From CAMLQK01 sp035690865 (GTDB taxonomy: Bacteria; Patescibacteriota; Saccharimonadia; Saccharimonadales; UBA4665), in contig DASSKE010000004.1 in assembly GCA_035690865.1 (NCBI GenBank), positions 124,001-188,000 on the forward strand: 64,000 bases of DNA. The letters are read 5' to 3'. Below the pieces are notes generated by a model that had not been told where the DNA came from, searched no databases, and worked only from the letters and a program-made list of their open reading frames with translations. Positions 49,415 through 57,414 of the stretch are shown piece by piece (within the stretch, counting starts at the first letter, position 1; every line of letters starts with the position of its first letter). The translations under genes were made by a program, and so were the position numbers.

Positions 49415-50521
49415 CTATGGGCGAGATGGGCGCGGCTTTGACAGCAAGGCTACAAGCGTATCGTGGAATGGCACAAGCGATGCTACATCAAGGTATTCAT
49501 CGCTGCCGTGGTGATGGTTGCCGGCGGGCCCAAACTCCACGCAGTGTTGACCTGCGAGAGCAAAGAGCCGGGCATCGCTTGAAGCGTAGCGCTTAATAAG
49601 CGTTGCTGGCTTGCCCGTTATGCTGCTATAGGCTTCGCAGAGCTGCAGCAGCTGCGGCTGATTGGCCGGCACATTAACAGCTGGCTCAAAAAGCTCAAAC
49701 CGTAGCTCGCTGCCTGGTGCAACAGATTCTACAAACGCCTGTACATTTTCGCGGTTGTGGAACACCGGATCTTCAGGAGTAAAGCGAAAATCTATTTTGA
49801 GTGTGGCGCTATCTGGCACCTTATTATATGTGTCGTTCTCGGTTGAGAGTGCGGCTATATTGGCAGTTGTTGTCCACGTTTCTTCGGTGATATGCGGATA
49901 CTTTTGCAGGATTGCACGTGCTGCATCTGCTGCTTTGGCAACAGCGTTGTCACCCTTCCAGGGGTAGCCACCGTGGGCGGTCGTACCGCGAAAGGTAATG
50001 TCTACCCAGCATAAGCCACGTGCTTCGTTGCATATTTGCCCGTCGGTCATTTCACCGGTAATGACGAGGTCCGCCGCAACCCCCGCGTCGATTTGTAGTT
50101 TAGCGCCGTCGTAGCCGCCAGTTTCTTCGTCGGATACGATCTGAAGACCTACTGTTTGCGGCGATTGAGCGCCGTAGGTGCGAAAGACATCAACCATCAC
50201 TACGCAGGCGGCCTTCATGTCGTAGCTGCCCCGGCCGTACAGACGACCGTTCTCCAGCCGTGGCACAAACTGCTCGAGGGTAGCGGGAACAACGTCAACG
50301 TGGGCATTAAACAAGATATCAAAGCGCTTGGGGCGTTGGGGTGTAAAGTACGCTAAAAGGCTGGGCTTGCCGTTTTGTTCAAAACGATCAATGGTGATGC
50401 CGGGTATATCTTTAAGAAGATCTGCCACAAAATCAACTGCTTGGGCGAGAGCCGTAGCGTTATCGGCAGTTGACGGAATAGTGATAAGTTCTTGGATGGT
50501 AGCAAGTGGTGGTTGGTACAT
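49415..50521 (-). CDS. M20-family metallopeptidase
   Basis: 368 residues. Metal ligands of the ArgE/DapE/CPG2 family: His in FNAHVDVVPA (about 72-81), Asp in GRGSYDMKAACV, the Glu pair in VSDEETGGYDGAK, a later Asp/Glu position near VITGEMTDG, and the C-terminal His of FGPAGNHHHGSDEYL. The small lid/dimerisation domain is present. M20 enzymes hydrolyse terminal amide bonds of dipeptides, acyl-amino acids or related compounds. ATG 50521 (24 codons inside the longest frame) is chosen as it directly follows the upstream gene's stop by seven bases. An upstream leader peptide rich in Leu, Ile and Val suggests it helps supply branched-chain amino acids. Confidence 0.9.
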   Translation of the reverse strand: MYQPPLATIQELITIPSTADNATALAQAVDFVADLLKDIPGITIDRFEQNGKPSLLAYFTPQRPKRFDILFNAHVDVVPATLEQFVPRLENGRLYGRGSYDMKAACVVMVDVFRTYGAQSPQTVGLQIVSDEETGGYDGAKLQIDAGVAADLVITGEMTDGQICNEARGLCWVDITFRGTTAHGGYPWKGDNAVAKAADAARAILQKYPHITEETWTTTANIAALSTENDTYNKVPDSATLKIDFRFTPEDPVFHNRENVQAFVESVAPGSELRFELFEPAVNVPANQPQLLQLCEAYSSITGKPATLIKRYASSDARLFALAGQHCVEFGPAGNHHHGSDEYLDVASLVPFHDTLVALLSKPRPSRP

Positions 50522-50528
50522 AGATGCT

Positions 50529-50873
50529 TTATTTAGTGTCGGTATGCTGTGGTTGACCCCAGTTCTTAACAAATATAACCGGGCATCGTTCATCGCCTTC
50601 AGGGGCGAGCCATGCAGGCCCCGCAGCTAATGCAATGACGTCGCTCCCAATAGTAGCATTTGTAGGCCGTATTGCGCTAGTTGGCGCTTGGTAAAAAGCT
50701 GCTTCATTGTAATCTCGACCCATATTGGTGGGATCTACGTCAAAATAAAGCTCATCAAGAACTTCTTGTTCCCGTTTGATCCGTTCGCGATCTTCTCTAT
50801 AAGCATTCTGTGCTGCTTGGGCCGCTTCTGGCCCCTGCACGTGCTCGATTAATCTGAATGATATTTCGCCCAT
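50529..50873 (-). CDS. Unknown small protein of the M20 peptidase operon, 114 residues
   Basis: Not recognised. MGEISFRLIEHVQGPEAAQA, then a charged helix with REDRERIKREQEVLDELYFD (about 25-44), and a C-terminal half with PAWLAPEGDERCPVIFVKNWG. The frame opens 90 bases upstream, but that part encodes the terminator hairpin. ATG 50873 has AAGGAG (50887-50882) and is the credible start. Co-transcribed with the M20 peptidase eight bases downstream. Its tail overlaps nothing. Confidence 0.7.
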   Translation of the reverse strand: MGEISFRLIEHVQGPEAAQAAQNAYREDRERIKREQEVLDELYFDVDPTNMGRDYNEAAFYQAPTSAIRPTNATIGSDVIALAAGPAWLAPEGDERCPVIFVKNWGQPQHTDTK

Positions 50874-50892
50874 AGCTTCTGCTCCTTTCGAC

Positions 50893-50918
50893 AAAAAACC
50901 GGCCCTTTTGGGGCCGGT
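50893..50918 (-). terminator. Attenuator terminator of the M20 peptidase operon
   Basis: Minus-strand stem ACCGGCCC/GGGCCGGT (50918-50911 with 50905-50898), eight pairs, five-base loop, followed by a run of six U (50898-50893). A strong intrinsic terminator lying 20 bases before the first structural gene and after the leader peptide. Confidence 0.85.
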
Positions 50919-50949
50919 GATGCGTTGCTGGTAGTGTTTTAAAACGCGC

Positions 50950-51009
50950 TCAAACCGCCCCAAGGGATGGGATGACGAGAATGAGGTGCATGCGCTGTGT
51001 TTTCACCAT
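50950..51009 (-). CDS. Leader peptide with HLILVI codons (branched-chain attenuator)
   Basis: ATG 51009 to TGA 50952-50950 encodes MVKTQRMHLILVIPSLGAV. Codons 9-13 are Leu-Ile-Leu-Val-Ile, all branched-chain, recalling IlvL-type leader peptides. The predicted transcription start is so close that GTG 51006 or the internal ATG 50991 may be used; the HLILVI core is kept in every case. The last codons (GGGGCGGT, 50961-50954) can pair with the terminator 5' arm. Peptides like this act in cis as ribosome sensors and not as proteins. Confidence 0.65.
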   Translation of the reverse strand: MVKTQRMHLILVIPSLGAV

Positions 51010-51012
51010 ACT

Positions 51013-51041
51013 ATTTAATCACTACTAAGAGTGTATGTCAA
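51013..51041 (-). promoter_or_regulatory. Promoter of the M20 peptidase operon
   Basis: Perfect -35 TTGACA (51041-51036), 17-base spacer, -10 TTAAAT (51018-51013). Expected start near 51006, exactly at a GTG of the leader peptide frame. Confidence 0.6.
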
Positions 51042-51061
51042 ATGATGTGGCCTACTTGTGT

Positions 51062-53443
51062 TTACTCAGGCTGTGGTAGCTGTTCGGCCACTTCTTGGGC
51101 ATCGAGTTGTGACAGCTTGTATTGTGAATAGCGCTCAGCGGCTAAGCGTGAAAGCTCAGGATCCTCGCCTTGGTTAACGAACCGCATAGCTTGTGTAAGC
51201 ATCGGATGCTTTTCGGCCAGAGCTTCGTGCATCTGCTGTACTAACTTGCGGTAACCGGGGTGACCTTGCGGACTGGTCCGCAGTTCGTGTAGGTGAAAAG
51301 CCTCGCGTGCGTTATAAGTAACCTTCCAGCGCATACGATGGCCAAGCAACGTGGCGTACTGCGCCTCTAGCCCGTAGCCGCTGGCTTGTAAATAGCTATG
51401 GAGCTGGAGGCTAATGTCAAAACAGGTCTCGAAGTACTCGGTTAAGCCTGCCTCCTCGACGAGCTTTGGAACGTCGTATCCGTAGCGAGGGGTGAGTTGC
51501 TGCCAGGCCAAATCGTCTACCATACGGTGGCGCTGCAAGTCGCGGAAGCTTCCGTAGTCGCACACTAAGTCCCAGCTATAATGCGCTTTTTCGAGTGCTC
51601 TCCCCGGCCGCTGCCGACGATTAAGGCGCTCGCCCATATACGACTCGAATACCTCGGCTTTCTTAACGTAGGGCCAGGTGGCAACTTCATCCTGAATAGT
51701 CTTGAGGGGCAGATTACTGTGCTCGTAGAGCATGTCGGGAATGAGGTCGAACTCATTGCGTGGCCAGAAATCAACGAGCGTGACTGGCTCGGCTTGGTCG
51801 GTGTGGAGGTTTGGAAGGTGCGATTCGGCAAGCTTTTGCATGGCTTTGCGGGTGTTGGCGCGATACGCTACCATAGCGCCGCCGCGGTCAGGCTTGTCGG
51901 CCCGTTCTAGCAGTGCTGGCATGACCTTACGCGCTTCTTGCAAGAGCATCTTGCCTGTTGCTCGAGCTTCGGGCAATGCATCGCTCAACAGGTGCATAAT
52001 AAGGCTTTCTAGTGCTTGCCCGGATGCAAAAATACCAACGGTAGACGTAGTAGCAACTGGAAGAACCGGCCGGATAGCGTCGCAGGCCTGGGCGCGGATG
52101 GCACTACGCCAGGCGCCATCCCGTTCGCCAAGCGGGACACTCGAGGTTTGCTTAAGGTGTTCACTGAGTGTGCGGACCATGTACGAGTACAGCTCAAAAA
52201 TCTTATCCATACTTGCCCGGTAATTGTCGTGAACATCCTGCGGGAAGTTCTCGGGTGTGTAGTATTTGTAGCGGCCATCGGCGTCTTTTTGATCAAAGAA
52301 GATGTACCGTGTAGACTGCTCAAGATATGCGGCAAGACGGCCCCATTCCAGTAGTTTAGTAAGGAGATTACTGGCGCCTTCTACCACAAGATGCAATCCG
52401 GCAAGCTGCTGCACAGAATCGTCGCCATAGGCTGTAATTACCCGCTTGAGAAGTTTTTGATCTTTGCCGGAAGTATGAGCAAATTCATCCAAAAGAGTAA
52501 CACGCATATCATCACCGCGCCGGCTGAGGCGCGCCATGGCTGCCGCGATGGTCATAGTGCTCAGGTTGCCCGAAAAGGCATATACGTTACTGTCAAGATT
52601 AGTAACAGTTTCTTCCAAGAAGGACCGGCCTTCGTCGGTGATCTCAAAGTCGCCATCTTTGCCCCGGCGAATGTAGGGATTCTCGACCACGGTAGCCTCT
52701 TTGGCAGTGCTCTCGGCTGCGGCAGACTGAGGATTGCTTATTACCGCATCAGATGGCGGTGGCAGCAGCGGACTTACTTTCTCCCATATAAGCTGTGATA
52801 CGGCATCCACAGGCAACATTTGGTTATTGCGCACGCAATCAACAGCAATAAAATCTTTGGGGAACAAACTGCACATTTCGTCATAGACTGCTACAGAACG
52901 CTGCATATGGCTTAAGTCGGCCTCGTGCAAATCGCGCTTTTTGTCGGTGTAGTCACGTTTTTGCTTGTTGTCTACGAGTTGTTGGGCAACATCGGCGGGT
53001 ACGCGCAACACAAAACTGGCACTGGGCCGCGGAATATGTAACATTTCAAACTCTAAGTTGTCGAGCCAGATAAAATAGCCGCGCCGCTCGTCGGGATTAT
53101 GGAATTTGGTGCCCTGATGTGCCATATTAGAGCCAACAAAACGGTTGGCTAGCACGATCTTACCTTCGTTCAGCGCCTTGCGGATGTCTTTGGCAGCTTC
53201 AAAGCGGTCGAGGGCATAAAAGAGCGATCCGGTATAAGGCCCGACTTCTTCGGCGGTGCCATATTTGCCATTAAGATATTCTTTTACAAAGTAACTCGAG
53301 GGGCTGTCGTAGCGCGGAAAATCGAAGAGTGCAACGTCGTGGCCCATGCTCCGTAGCCGATCGGCCAAGAGCTGAAACTGCGTCGCTTTACCGGAGCCGT
53401 CGGTTCCCTCGATAACGATAAATGTGCCTGTATGTGGGGACAT
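51062..53443 (-). CDS. Thymidylate kinase fused to a tandem ThyX thymidylate synthase
   Basis: 793 residues. Residues 1-225 are thymidylate kinase: P-loop EGTDGSGKATQ (12-22), nucleotide-site FDFPRYDSPSS (40-50), ANRFVGSNMAHQG (DR[YF]-like, 99-111). A Pro/Ala linker follows. Residues 255-545 are a first ThyX-like half with WGRLAAYLEQSTRY (367-380), matching the C-terminal part of the ThyX signature. Residues 555-775 are a second half with LQRHRMVDDLAWQQLTPRY (636-654), matching the RHR part, and ELRTSPQGHPGYRKL. The fusion would convert dUMP to dTMP with folate and FAD and then to dTDP. GTG or ATG at 53443 is close to the dcd stop (11 bases), so the two form a dTTP-supply unit. Confidence 0.88.
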   Translation of the reverse strand: MSPHTGTFIVIEGTDGSGKATQFQLLADRLRSMGHDVALFDFPRYDSPSSYFVKEYLNGKYGTAEEVGPYTGSLFYALDRFEAAKDIRKALNEGKIVLANRFVGSNMAHQGTKFHNPDERRGYFIWLDNLEFEMLHIPRPSASFVLRVPADVAQQLVDNKQKRDYTDKKRDLHEADLSHMQRSVAVYDEMCSLFPKDFIAVDCVRNNQMLPVDAVSQLIWEKVSPLLPPPSDAVISNPQSAAAESTAKEATVVENPYIRRGKDGDFEITDEGRSFLEETVTNLDSNVYAFSGNLSTMTIAAAMARLSRRGDDMRVTLLDEFAHTSGKDQKLLKRVITAYGDDSVQQLAGLHLVVEGASNLLTKLLEWGRLAAYLEQSTRYIFFDQKDADGRYKYYTPENFPQDVHDNYRASMDKIFELYSYMVRTLSEHLKQTSSVPLGERDGAWRSAIRAQACDAIRPVLPVATTSTVGIFASGQALESLIMHLLSDALPEARATGKMLLQEARKVMPALLERADKPDRGGAMVAYRANTRKAMQKLAESHLPNLHTDQAEPVTLVDFWPRNEFDLIPDMLYEHSNLPLKTIQDEVATWPYVKKAEVFESYMGERLNRRQRPGRALEKAHYSWDLVCDYGSFRDLQRHRMVDDLAWQQLTPRYGYDVPKLVEEAGLTEYFETCFDISLQLHSYLQASGYGLEAQYATLLGHRMRWKVTYNAREAFHLHELRTSPQGHPGYRKLVQQMHEALAEKHPMLTQAMRFVNQGEDPELSRLAAERYSQYKLSQLDAQEVAEQLPQPE

Positions 53444-53454
53444 GTCCTGCTCCT

Positions 53455-54168
53455 CTATTTGAATTTTAAACCCGGGAGAGCCTGCGGGAGATTGCGGTTG
53501 TCTTTATATGCGCGTGGCAGCATGAGCTCGGGCCGCCAGTTGGTAATAAGGTCTTCAAGGCTGGTTCCCTGTTGGTATTTGCCGCTAAAGCCTTTGTTGC
53601 GGCCCTGACCGTAGTTGCCATCTACATCACCTGTGTCATGAAATACTGCCTGGGCAATACGTTCGCCTACTGGCAATAAAACGGTTTCGTGCTGGTTAAG
53701 GTTGTACACTTCAAGGGTGAGGCGGTTGATGTAGCCAGGGTCAATCCAACCGGCGTCAAAACAAACGGCTATGCCATTGCGGCCCCAGCTTGAGCGGGAT
53801 TTAAGCTCGCAGGCCCCGGGCGGGACGATGCCAAAAAACTCGTGGGTGTGCGCAAGAATACGCTCGCCGGGACGTAGCGGAATAACCGGATGATCGAGTG
53901 GAATTCCCTCCAGCGGTTGCATGCCATTTTCGTCGCACCATTGTTGGTGCGGAATTGCTTCGCGGCACTCGCCAAAATAGCGTGTAACATCAGCTTCATC
54001 AAATGGATTATAAAGCGTGTGGTCGCCAGTGCGTTCGGTGCGGTAGTAATAATGACCGAGCGTCACGTCTAAACTGGCGTGGCTTACGTGCTCGACTTTA
54101 AACGGTTTACAGACAATGTGCCCATCTCCAATTGCCTGAATAATCTGCGTGTTACTGTAAACGCTCAT
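53455..54168 (-). CDS. dcd: dCTP deaminase (Dcd/dUTPase superfamily)
   Basis: 237 residues, longer than the usual 190. Core motifs: LKSRSSWGRNGIAVCFDAGW (about 140-159), IDPGYINRLTLEVYN and LLPVGERIAQAVFHD; the N-terminal part has HASLDVTLGHYYY. The family deaminates dCTP to dUTP or both deaminates and hydrolyses to dUMP. The motif set does not settle which. ATG 54168 is chosen since the 20 upstream codons are the leader with TACAAT -10; AGGAGG lies about 11 bases before it. Co-directional with tmk-thyX, giving dCTP to dUMP to dTMP to dTDP. Confidence 0.88.
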   Translation of the reverse strand: MSVYSNTQIIQAIGDGHIVCKPFKVEHVSHASLDVTLGHYYYRTERTGDHTLYNPFDEADVTRYFGECREAIPHQQWCDENGMQPLEGIPLDHPVIPLRPGERILAHTHEFFGIVPPGACELKSRSSWGRNGIAVCFDAGWIDPGYINRLTLEVYNLNQHETVLLPVGERIAQAVFHDTGDVDGNYGQGRNKGFSGKYQQGTSLEDLITNWRPELMLPRAYKDNRNLPQALPGLKFK

Positions 54169-54198
54169 CCCCTTGGTTCCCTCCTCCAGGTTATAGGT

Positions 54199-54293
54199 AT
54201 TGTACGGGGGGTTCGGAGTATGTTGCAAGCATAAGCACTAAAAATTACAACTTGCCGGCTGACCTTTAGGTGTTCAGGAAGGAGTTGTATAAT
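54199..54293. promoter_or_regulatory. Divergent promoters of dcd and the MprF-like gene
   Basis: Minus strand: TACAAT (54204-54199), start near 54192, leader with AGGAGG before ATG 54168. Plus strand: perfect TATAAT (54288-54293), start near 54300, about six bases before ATG 54306 (nearly leaderless). About 80 bases between the two -10 boxes hold no clear operator. Confidence 0.6.
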
Positions 54294-54305
54294 AAGAGAC
54301 GACAT

Positions 54306-56000
54306 ATGATCTACCGATTACAGCGTGCCTTTAACAACCGTCAGGCCACGATCCTTACCTTGTTGAGCTACGGCATAGCTCTGAACGGCTTGGCGATTAT
54401 TGCTTCGCCTATCGTGACTACTGTTTTAGAGCATCACGCCGAGCACTTTTACGCTATTCATCTGCGCTTTGGGATCGAAACGATCTTTGGGCTAACATTG
54501 CTTTACCTTAGCAGTTTGCTGCGTCGCGGAAAGCGCACGGCGTGGGCGGTGACGCTTGTGCTCTATGCCTATATTGTGGCGGTTTCGCTGACGCATCCGG
54601 TGTGGACGTTTGGTGCCGCCGGGTGGCATTTGTGGCTAACGGCCGCATCACACATTGTTGCTCCAGCAGCGGTTTTGGTTGTTCTTATTTATTGCCGTCG
54701 TCGTTTTACCGTCCGGAGCGATATTCGTAGCTTTGCCTTAACCTTGCGTTTTGCGTTGGCTGCCCTGGGAATTATCTTTATATATGGCGTGGCTGGCTTT
54801 ATTTTGATGGACCAGCGCGGCTTTCATCACGAGATCGGTTTTGCCGAGGCTGCTCATCGTACACTAGATCAGTTTGGTCTTACGACCGATAGCGACCTTA
54901 TACCGTACACCCGCCGGGCACGTGCTTTTATGGACTCTTTATCGCTGCTTAGCTTAAGTTCGCTTGGCTACGTATTTTTGTCACTTTTTCAACCGATTAG
55001 GGCGCGCTTGGTAAGCCAGGAGCCGCGCCGCCAGCAATTGCAGCAGCTCCTAAAGAGCTATCCGGCCAGCAGTGAGGACTTTTTTAAGCTTTGGCCGCAT
55101 GATAAGCTGTACTTTTTTAACGACCAGCAAACTGCGGGGCTGGCTTACGGAGTGCAGAGCGGCATAGCGTTAGTGCTGGGCGACCCTAACGGCGACGCGC
55201 GCGCCTTTAACGCCTTGCTCGATTCTTTTGATGCGTATTGTCGGCTTAACGATTGGCGGCCGGCGTTTATCCACTGCGAATCAAAATACGCCGATCTGTA
55301 TAAACGTCATGGTTTATCGCTGCAAAAGATTGGCGAAGAAGCAGTGGTAGATATACCGCATTTTGTAAAGGCTACCGCTAGAAATAAGTATTTTCGCCAG
55401 ATTAGCAATCGTTTTTCGAAACAAGGTTTCACAACGGAAATGCTTACTCCACCGCACAGTGAGGAACGGATGCAGGAGCTTGCGGCAATTTCGCGGCAAT
55501 GGCTCAACAGACCCGGACGCAGCGAACGTCGTTTTATGATGGGTAATTTTACTCCTGAATATATGCAGCAATGCCCCATCATGGTGCTGCGCGATGCAGC
55601 AGGCACCACACAGGCGTTTATTAATCAGATCCCTTCGTTTGACCCCAAGGAGGCGAACTTTGACTTGCTTCGCCAATCTGATACGGCACCAGGCAATAGC
55701 AACGATTTTGTACTACTGCGATTTATCGAAACGTTGCATGTTCAAGGTTATGCACGCATTAACCTGGGGCTTTGTCCGCTCGCCGGCCTCACCGAAGAAG
55801 GCACCGACGACCACTCGGCAATTACCAGCGCGCTTGGTTTTTTGTATGCCAGAGGCGATCGCTTTTATTCCTTTAGTGGTCTTCGCCGATTCAAGGCTAA
55901 ATATGAACCTCGGTGGAGTGCCCGCTTCATTGCCTACCCCGGTGGGTTACGTGCTTTTGCAAAAGTGGCCACCGCCCTCAACAAGATGCTGAAGGTGTAG
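54306..56000 (+). CDS. MprF-like phosphatidylglycerol lysyltransferase domain protein
   Basis: 564 residues. The N-terminal 215 residues have about six membrane helices (for instance TILTLLSYGIALNGLAIIAS and FALTLRFALAALGIIFIYGV). The soluble C-terminal half is the DUF2156/MprF transferase domain, with KLYFFNDQQTAGLAYGVQSG, ALVLGDPNGDARAFNALLDS, RKNKYFRQISNR-like KATARNKYFRQIS, and GRRFYSFSGLRRFKAKYEPR-like GDRFYSFSGLRRFKAKYEPR. The last is the usual family end. Homologues add Lys or Ala from aminoacyl-tRNA to phosphatidylglycerol, giving resistance to cationic peptides. The membrane part is shorter than MprF's flippase. ATG 54306 chosen for the -10 at 54288. Confidence 0.85.
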   Translation: MIYRLQRAFNNRQATILTLLSYGIALNGLAIIASPIVTTVLEHHAEHFYAIHLRFGIETIFGLTLLYLSSLLRRGKRTAWAVTLVLYAYIVAVSLTHPVWTFGAAGWHLWLTAASHIVAPAAVLVVLIYCRRRFTVRSDIRSFALTLRFALAALGIIFIYGVAGFILMDQRGFHHEIGFAEAAHRTLDQFGLTTDSDLIPYTRRARAFMDSLSLLSLSSLGYVFLSLFQPIRARLVSQEPRRQQLQQLLKSYPASSEDFFKLWPHDKLYFFNDQQTAGLAYGVQSGIALVLGDPNGDARAFNALLDSFDAYCRLNDWRPAFIHCESKYADLYKRHGLSLQKIGEEAVVDIPHFVKATARNKYFRQISNRFSKQGFTTEMLTPPHSEERMQELAAISRQWLNRPGRSERRFMMGNFTPEYMQQCPIMVLRDAAGTTQAFINQIPSFDPKEANFDLLRQSDTAPGNSNDFVLLRFIETLHVQGYARINLGLCPLAGLTEEGTDDHSAITSALGFLYARGDRFYSFSGLRRFKAKYEPRWSARFIAYPGGLRAFAKVATALNKMLKV

Positions 56001-56006
56001 TTTTTG

Positions 56007-56390
56007 CTAGCGCGGAATGTCGAGAGAGTCCATTTCGGCGCCAAGTTTGCGCGTTAATGCGCCCGCACCTACGGTGAGCCCAGCGAAAGCGGCTGCCAGT
56101 CCGTAGCTTTGCATCTCCACCTTTGAAGTCTCGGCCGCCTGCCGATAGGTAGCCGCCGCCAGGTCTGGATTCGCCGGTGCGGTGGCGATAATTTTGTCGC
56201 CTCTTTCGATCAGATCCGAACTGGAATTGTCGGTAAATCTGTCGTGCAACGTAGGCCACATAAAAGCGCAAAGCGCCGCCGCGCCCAGTGCAACCGTTGT
56301 TGCTTTAAAGAAGCGATATGCTCCCCGTTCCATTTGTTCGACGCTCACCTGAACCATAGGTTCTTGCTCGGGTAGGTGTTCGGTTGCCAT
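56007..56390 (-). CDS. Small protein with two membrane helices, 127 residues
   Basis: Not recognised. An acidic N-terminus, a first helix near FFKATTVALGAAALCAFMWP (about 28-47), a soluble loop (about 50-90, with NSSSDLIERGDKIIATAPAN), and a second helix near YGLAAAFAGLTVGAGALTRK (about 93-112). ATG 56390 is chosen over the frame start six codons earlier: AGGAAAG lies just upstream, and the extended -10 TGCTATACT is at 56429-56437. It ends convergent to the MprF-like gene, six bases away. No function can be proposed beyond membrane location. Confidence 0.7.
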   Translation of the reverse strand: MATEHLPEQEPMVQVSVEQMERGAYRFFKATTVALGAAALCAFMWPTLHDRFTDNSSSDLIERGDKIIATAPANPDLAAATYRQAAETSKVEMQSYGLAAAFAGLTVGAGALTRKLGAEMDSLDIPR

Positions 56391-56428
56391 ATCTTTCCTA
56401 ACTCCCACATCTTACGTATAGTTGCTTT

Positions 56429-56437
56429 AGTATAGCA
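56429..56437 (-). promoter_or_regulatory. Extended -10 promoter TGCTATACT of the small membrane protein
   Basis: Same nine-mer as at 11822, 28788 and 44811. Followed by a leader with AGGAAAG. Confidence 0.6.
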
Positions 56438-56442
56438 GATAT

Positions 56443-56480
56443 ATAAAAACAAGCCCCGATGCATATATGTCGGGGCTTGT
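56443..56480 (-). terminator. Terminator of rplA
   Basis: Minus strand: ACAAGCCCCGA/TCGGGGCTTGT, 11 perfect pairs (56480-56470 with 56459-56449) and a ten-base loop, followed by TTTTATATAT. It lies 20 bases beyond the rplA stop. The right side abuts the promoter of the small membrane protein. Confidence 0.88.
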
Positions 56481-56500
56481 TAACGTAGATGAGGGGGAGC

Positions 56501-57406
56501 TTACAGCTCGCTGGTCTCTACGGTGATTGATGGACCCATGGTAGTAGCCAGGTGAATAGCTTTTACGTAGGTGCCCTTTACTGAGTTTGGCTTGTTGCCC
56601 TTGATGCTGGCAAGTACTGTGCGAACGTTCTTCTCGAGCTTGTCTTTGCCGAAAGAAACTTTACCAACGCCGAGGTGGATAATACCGGTGCTGTCAACGC
56701 GGTATTCAACGCGACCAGCTTTAGCTTCGCTAACGGCCTTGGTGACATCGGTGGTTACGGTGCCGCTCTTTGGGTTTGGCATCAAACCGCGTGGACCGAG
56801 GACGCGTGCATACTTACCAAGCTTAGCCATTTGAGCTGGCGTAGCAATAAGAATGTCAAAGTTCATGGTACCCTTGTCGAGCAATTTGGTGACTTCTTCG
56901 GTGCCAACAATGTCAGCGCCAGCTTTTTTAGCAGCAGCTGCATCATCGTCGTCAGCAAAAACAGCTACGCGAACGGTTTTACCGGTGCCTTCTGGAAGAA
57001 CCAAGTTGTCACGAATGTTTTGGTCGGCGTGACGTGGGTCAACGTTCAGATTAACGTGCAGCTCAACGCTGGCGTCAAACTTAACAGGGTTGGTCTTGGT
57101 AGCAAGCTCAAGCGCTTCAACCAAGGTGTATGCCTTGTCTTTTTCAACAGCTTCGGCAGCCTTGCGGAAGTTCTTGCCCTGGCGCTCCAAGCGTGAACGG
57201 GTTGGATTTGCGTTCTGCTTTGGCTTAGCGGGAGCTTCTTCGTCGCTTGCCTTGCGCTCTTCCTTGGCTTGCTTTTCTTCAGCTTCTTTGATGGCTTTTG
57301 CGCTGCGCTTACCGGCCTTGGCGGTGGTTTGCTCATCGGCTACTTCTTCGGTAGTAACAGCTTGTTCTTCGACGATTTCGTCTTGCTTCTTGGCTTCTTC
57401 TGCCAT
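56501..57406 (-). CDS. rplA: 50S ribosomal protein L1 with an N-terminal extension
   Basis: 301 residues. The last ~225 are normal L1: KTNPVKFDASVELHVNLNVD, RHADQNIRDNLVLPEGTGKT, ADIVGTEEVTKLL, the signature KYARVLGPRGLMPNPKSGTV, and a final KAIHLATTMGPSI. Ahead lies an extension of about 75 residues, first acidic (EEAKKQDEIVEEQAVTTEEV), then Lys/Ala/Glu-rich, predicted disordered or helical. L1 builds the mobile stalk at the ribosomal E site and represses its own mRNA. ATG 57406 has AAAGGA just upstream; the 18 earlier codons lie in the leader and are rejected. Transcribed from its own promoter at 57488. Confidence 0.96.
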   Translation of the reverse strand: MAEEAKKQDEIVEEQAVTTEEVADEQTTAKAGKRSAKAIKEAEEKQAKEERKASDEEAPAKPKQNANPTRSRLERQGKNFRKAAEAVEKDKAYTLVEALELATKTNPVKFDASVELHVNLNVDPRHADQNIRDNLVLPEGTGKTVRVAVFADDDDAAAAKKAGADIVGTEEVTKLLDKGTMNFDILIATPAQMAKLGKYARVLGPRGLMPNPKSGTVTTDVTKAVSEAKAGRVEYRVDSTGIIHLGVGKVSFGKDKLEKNVRTVLASIKGNKPNSVKGTYVKAIHLATTMGPSITVETSEL

Positions 57407-57414
57407 GAGGATAA

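Noticed and set aside
50874..50963. N-terminal extension of the 114-residue protein
   Set aside because: The stretch encodes the terminator hairpin with U tract; the ribosome site belongs to ATG 50873.
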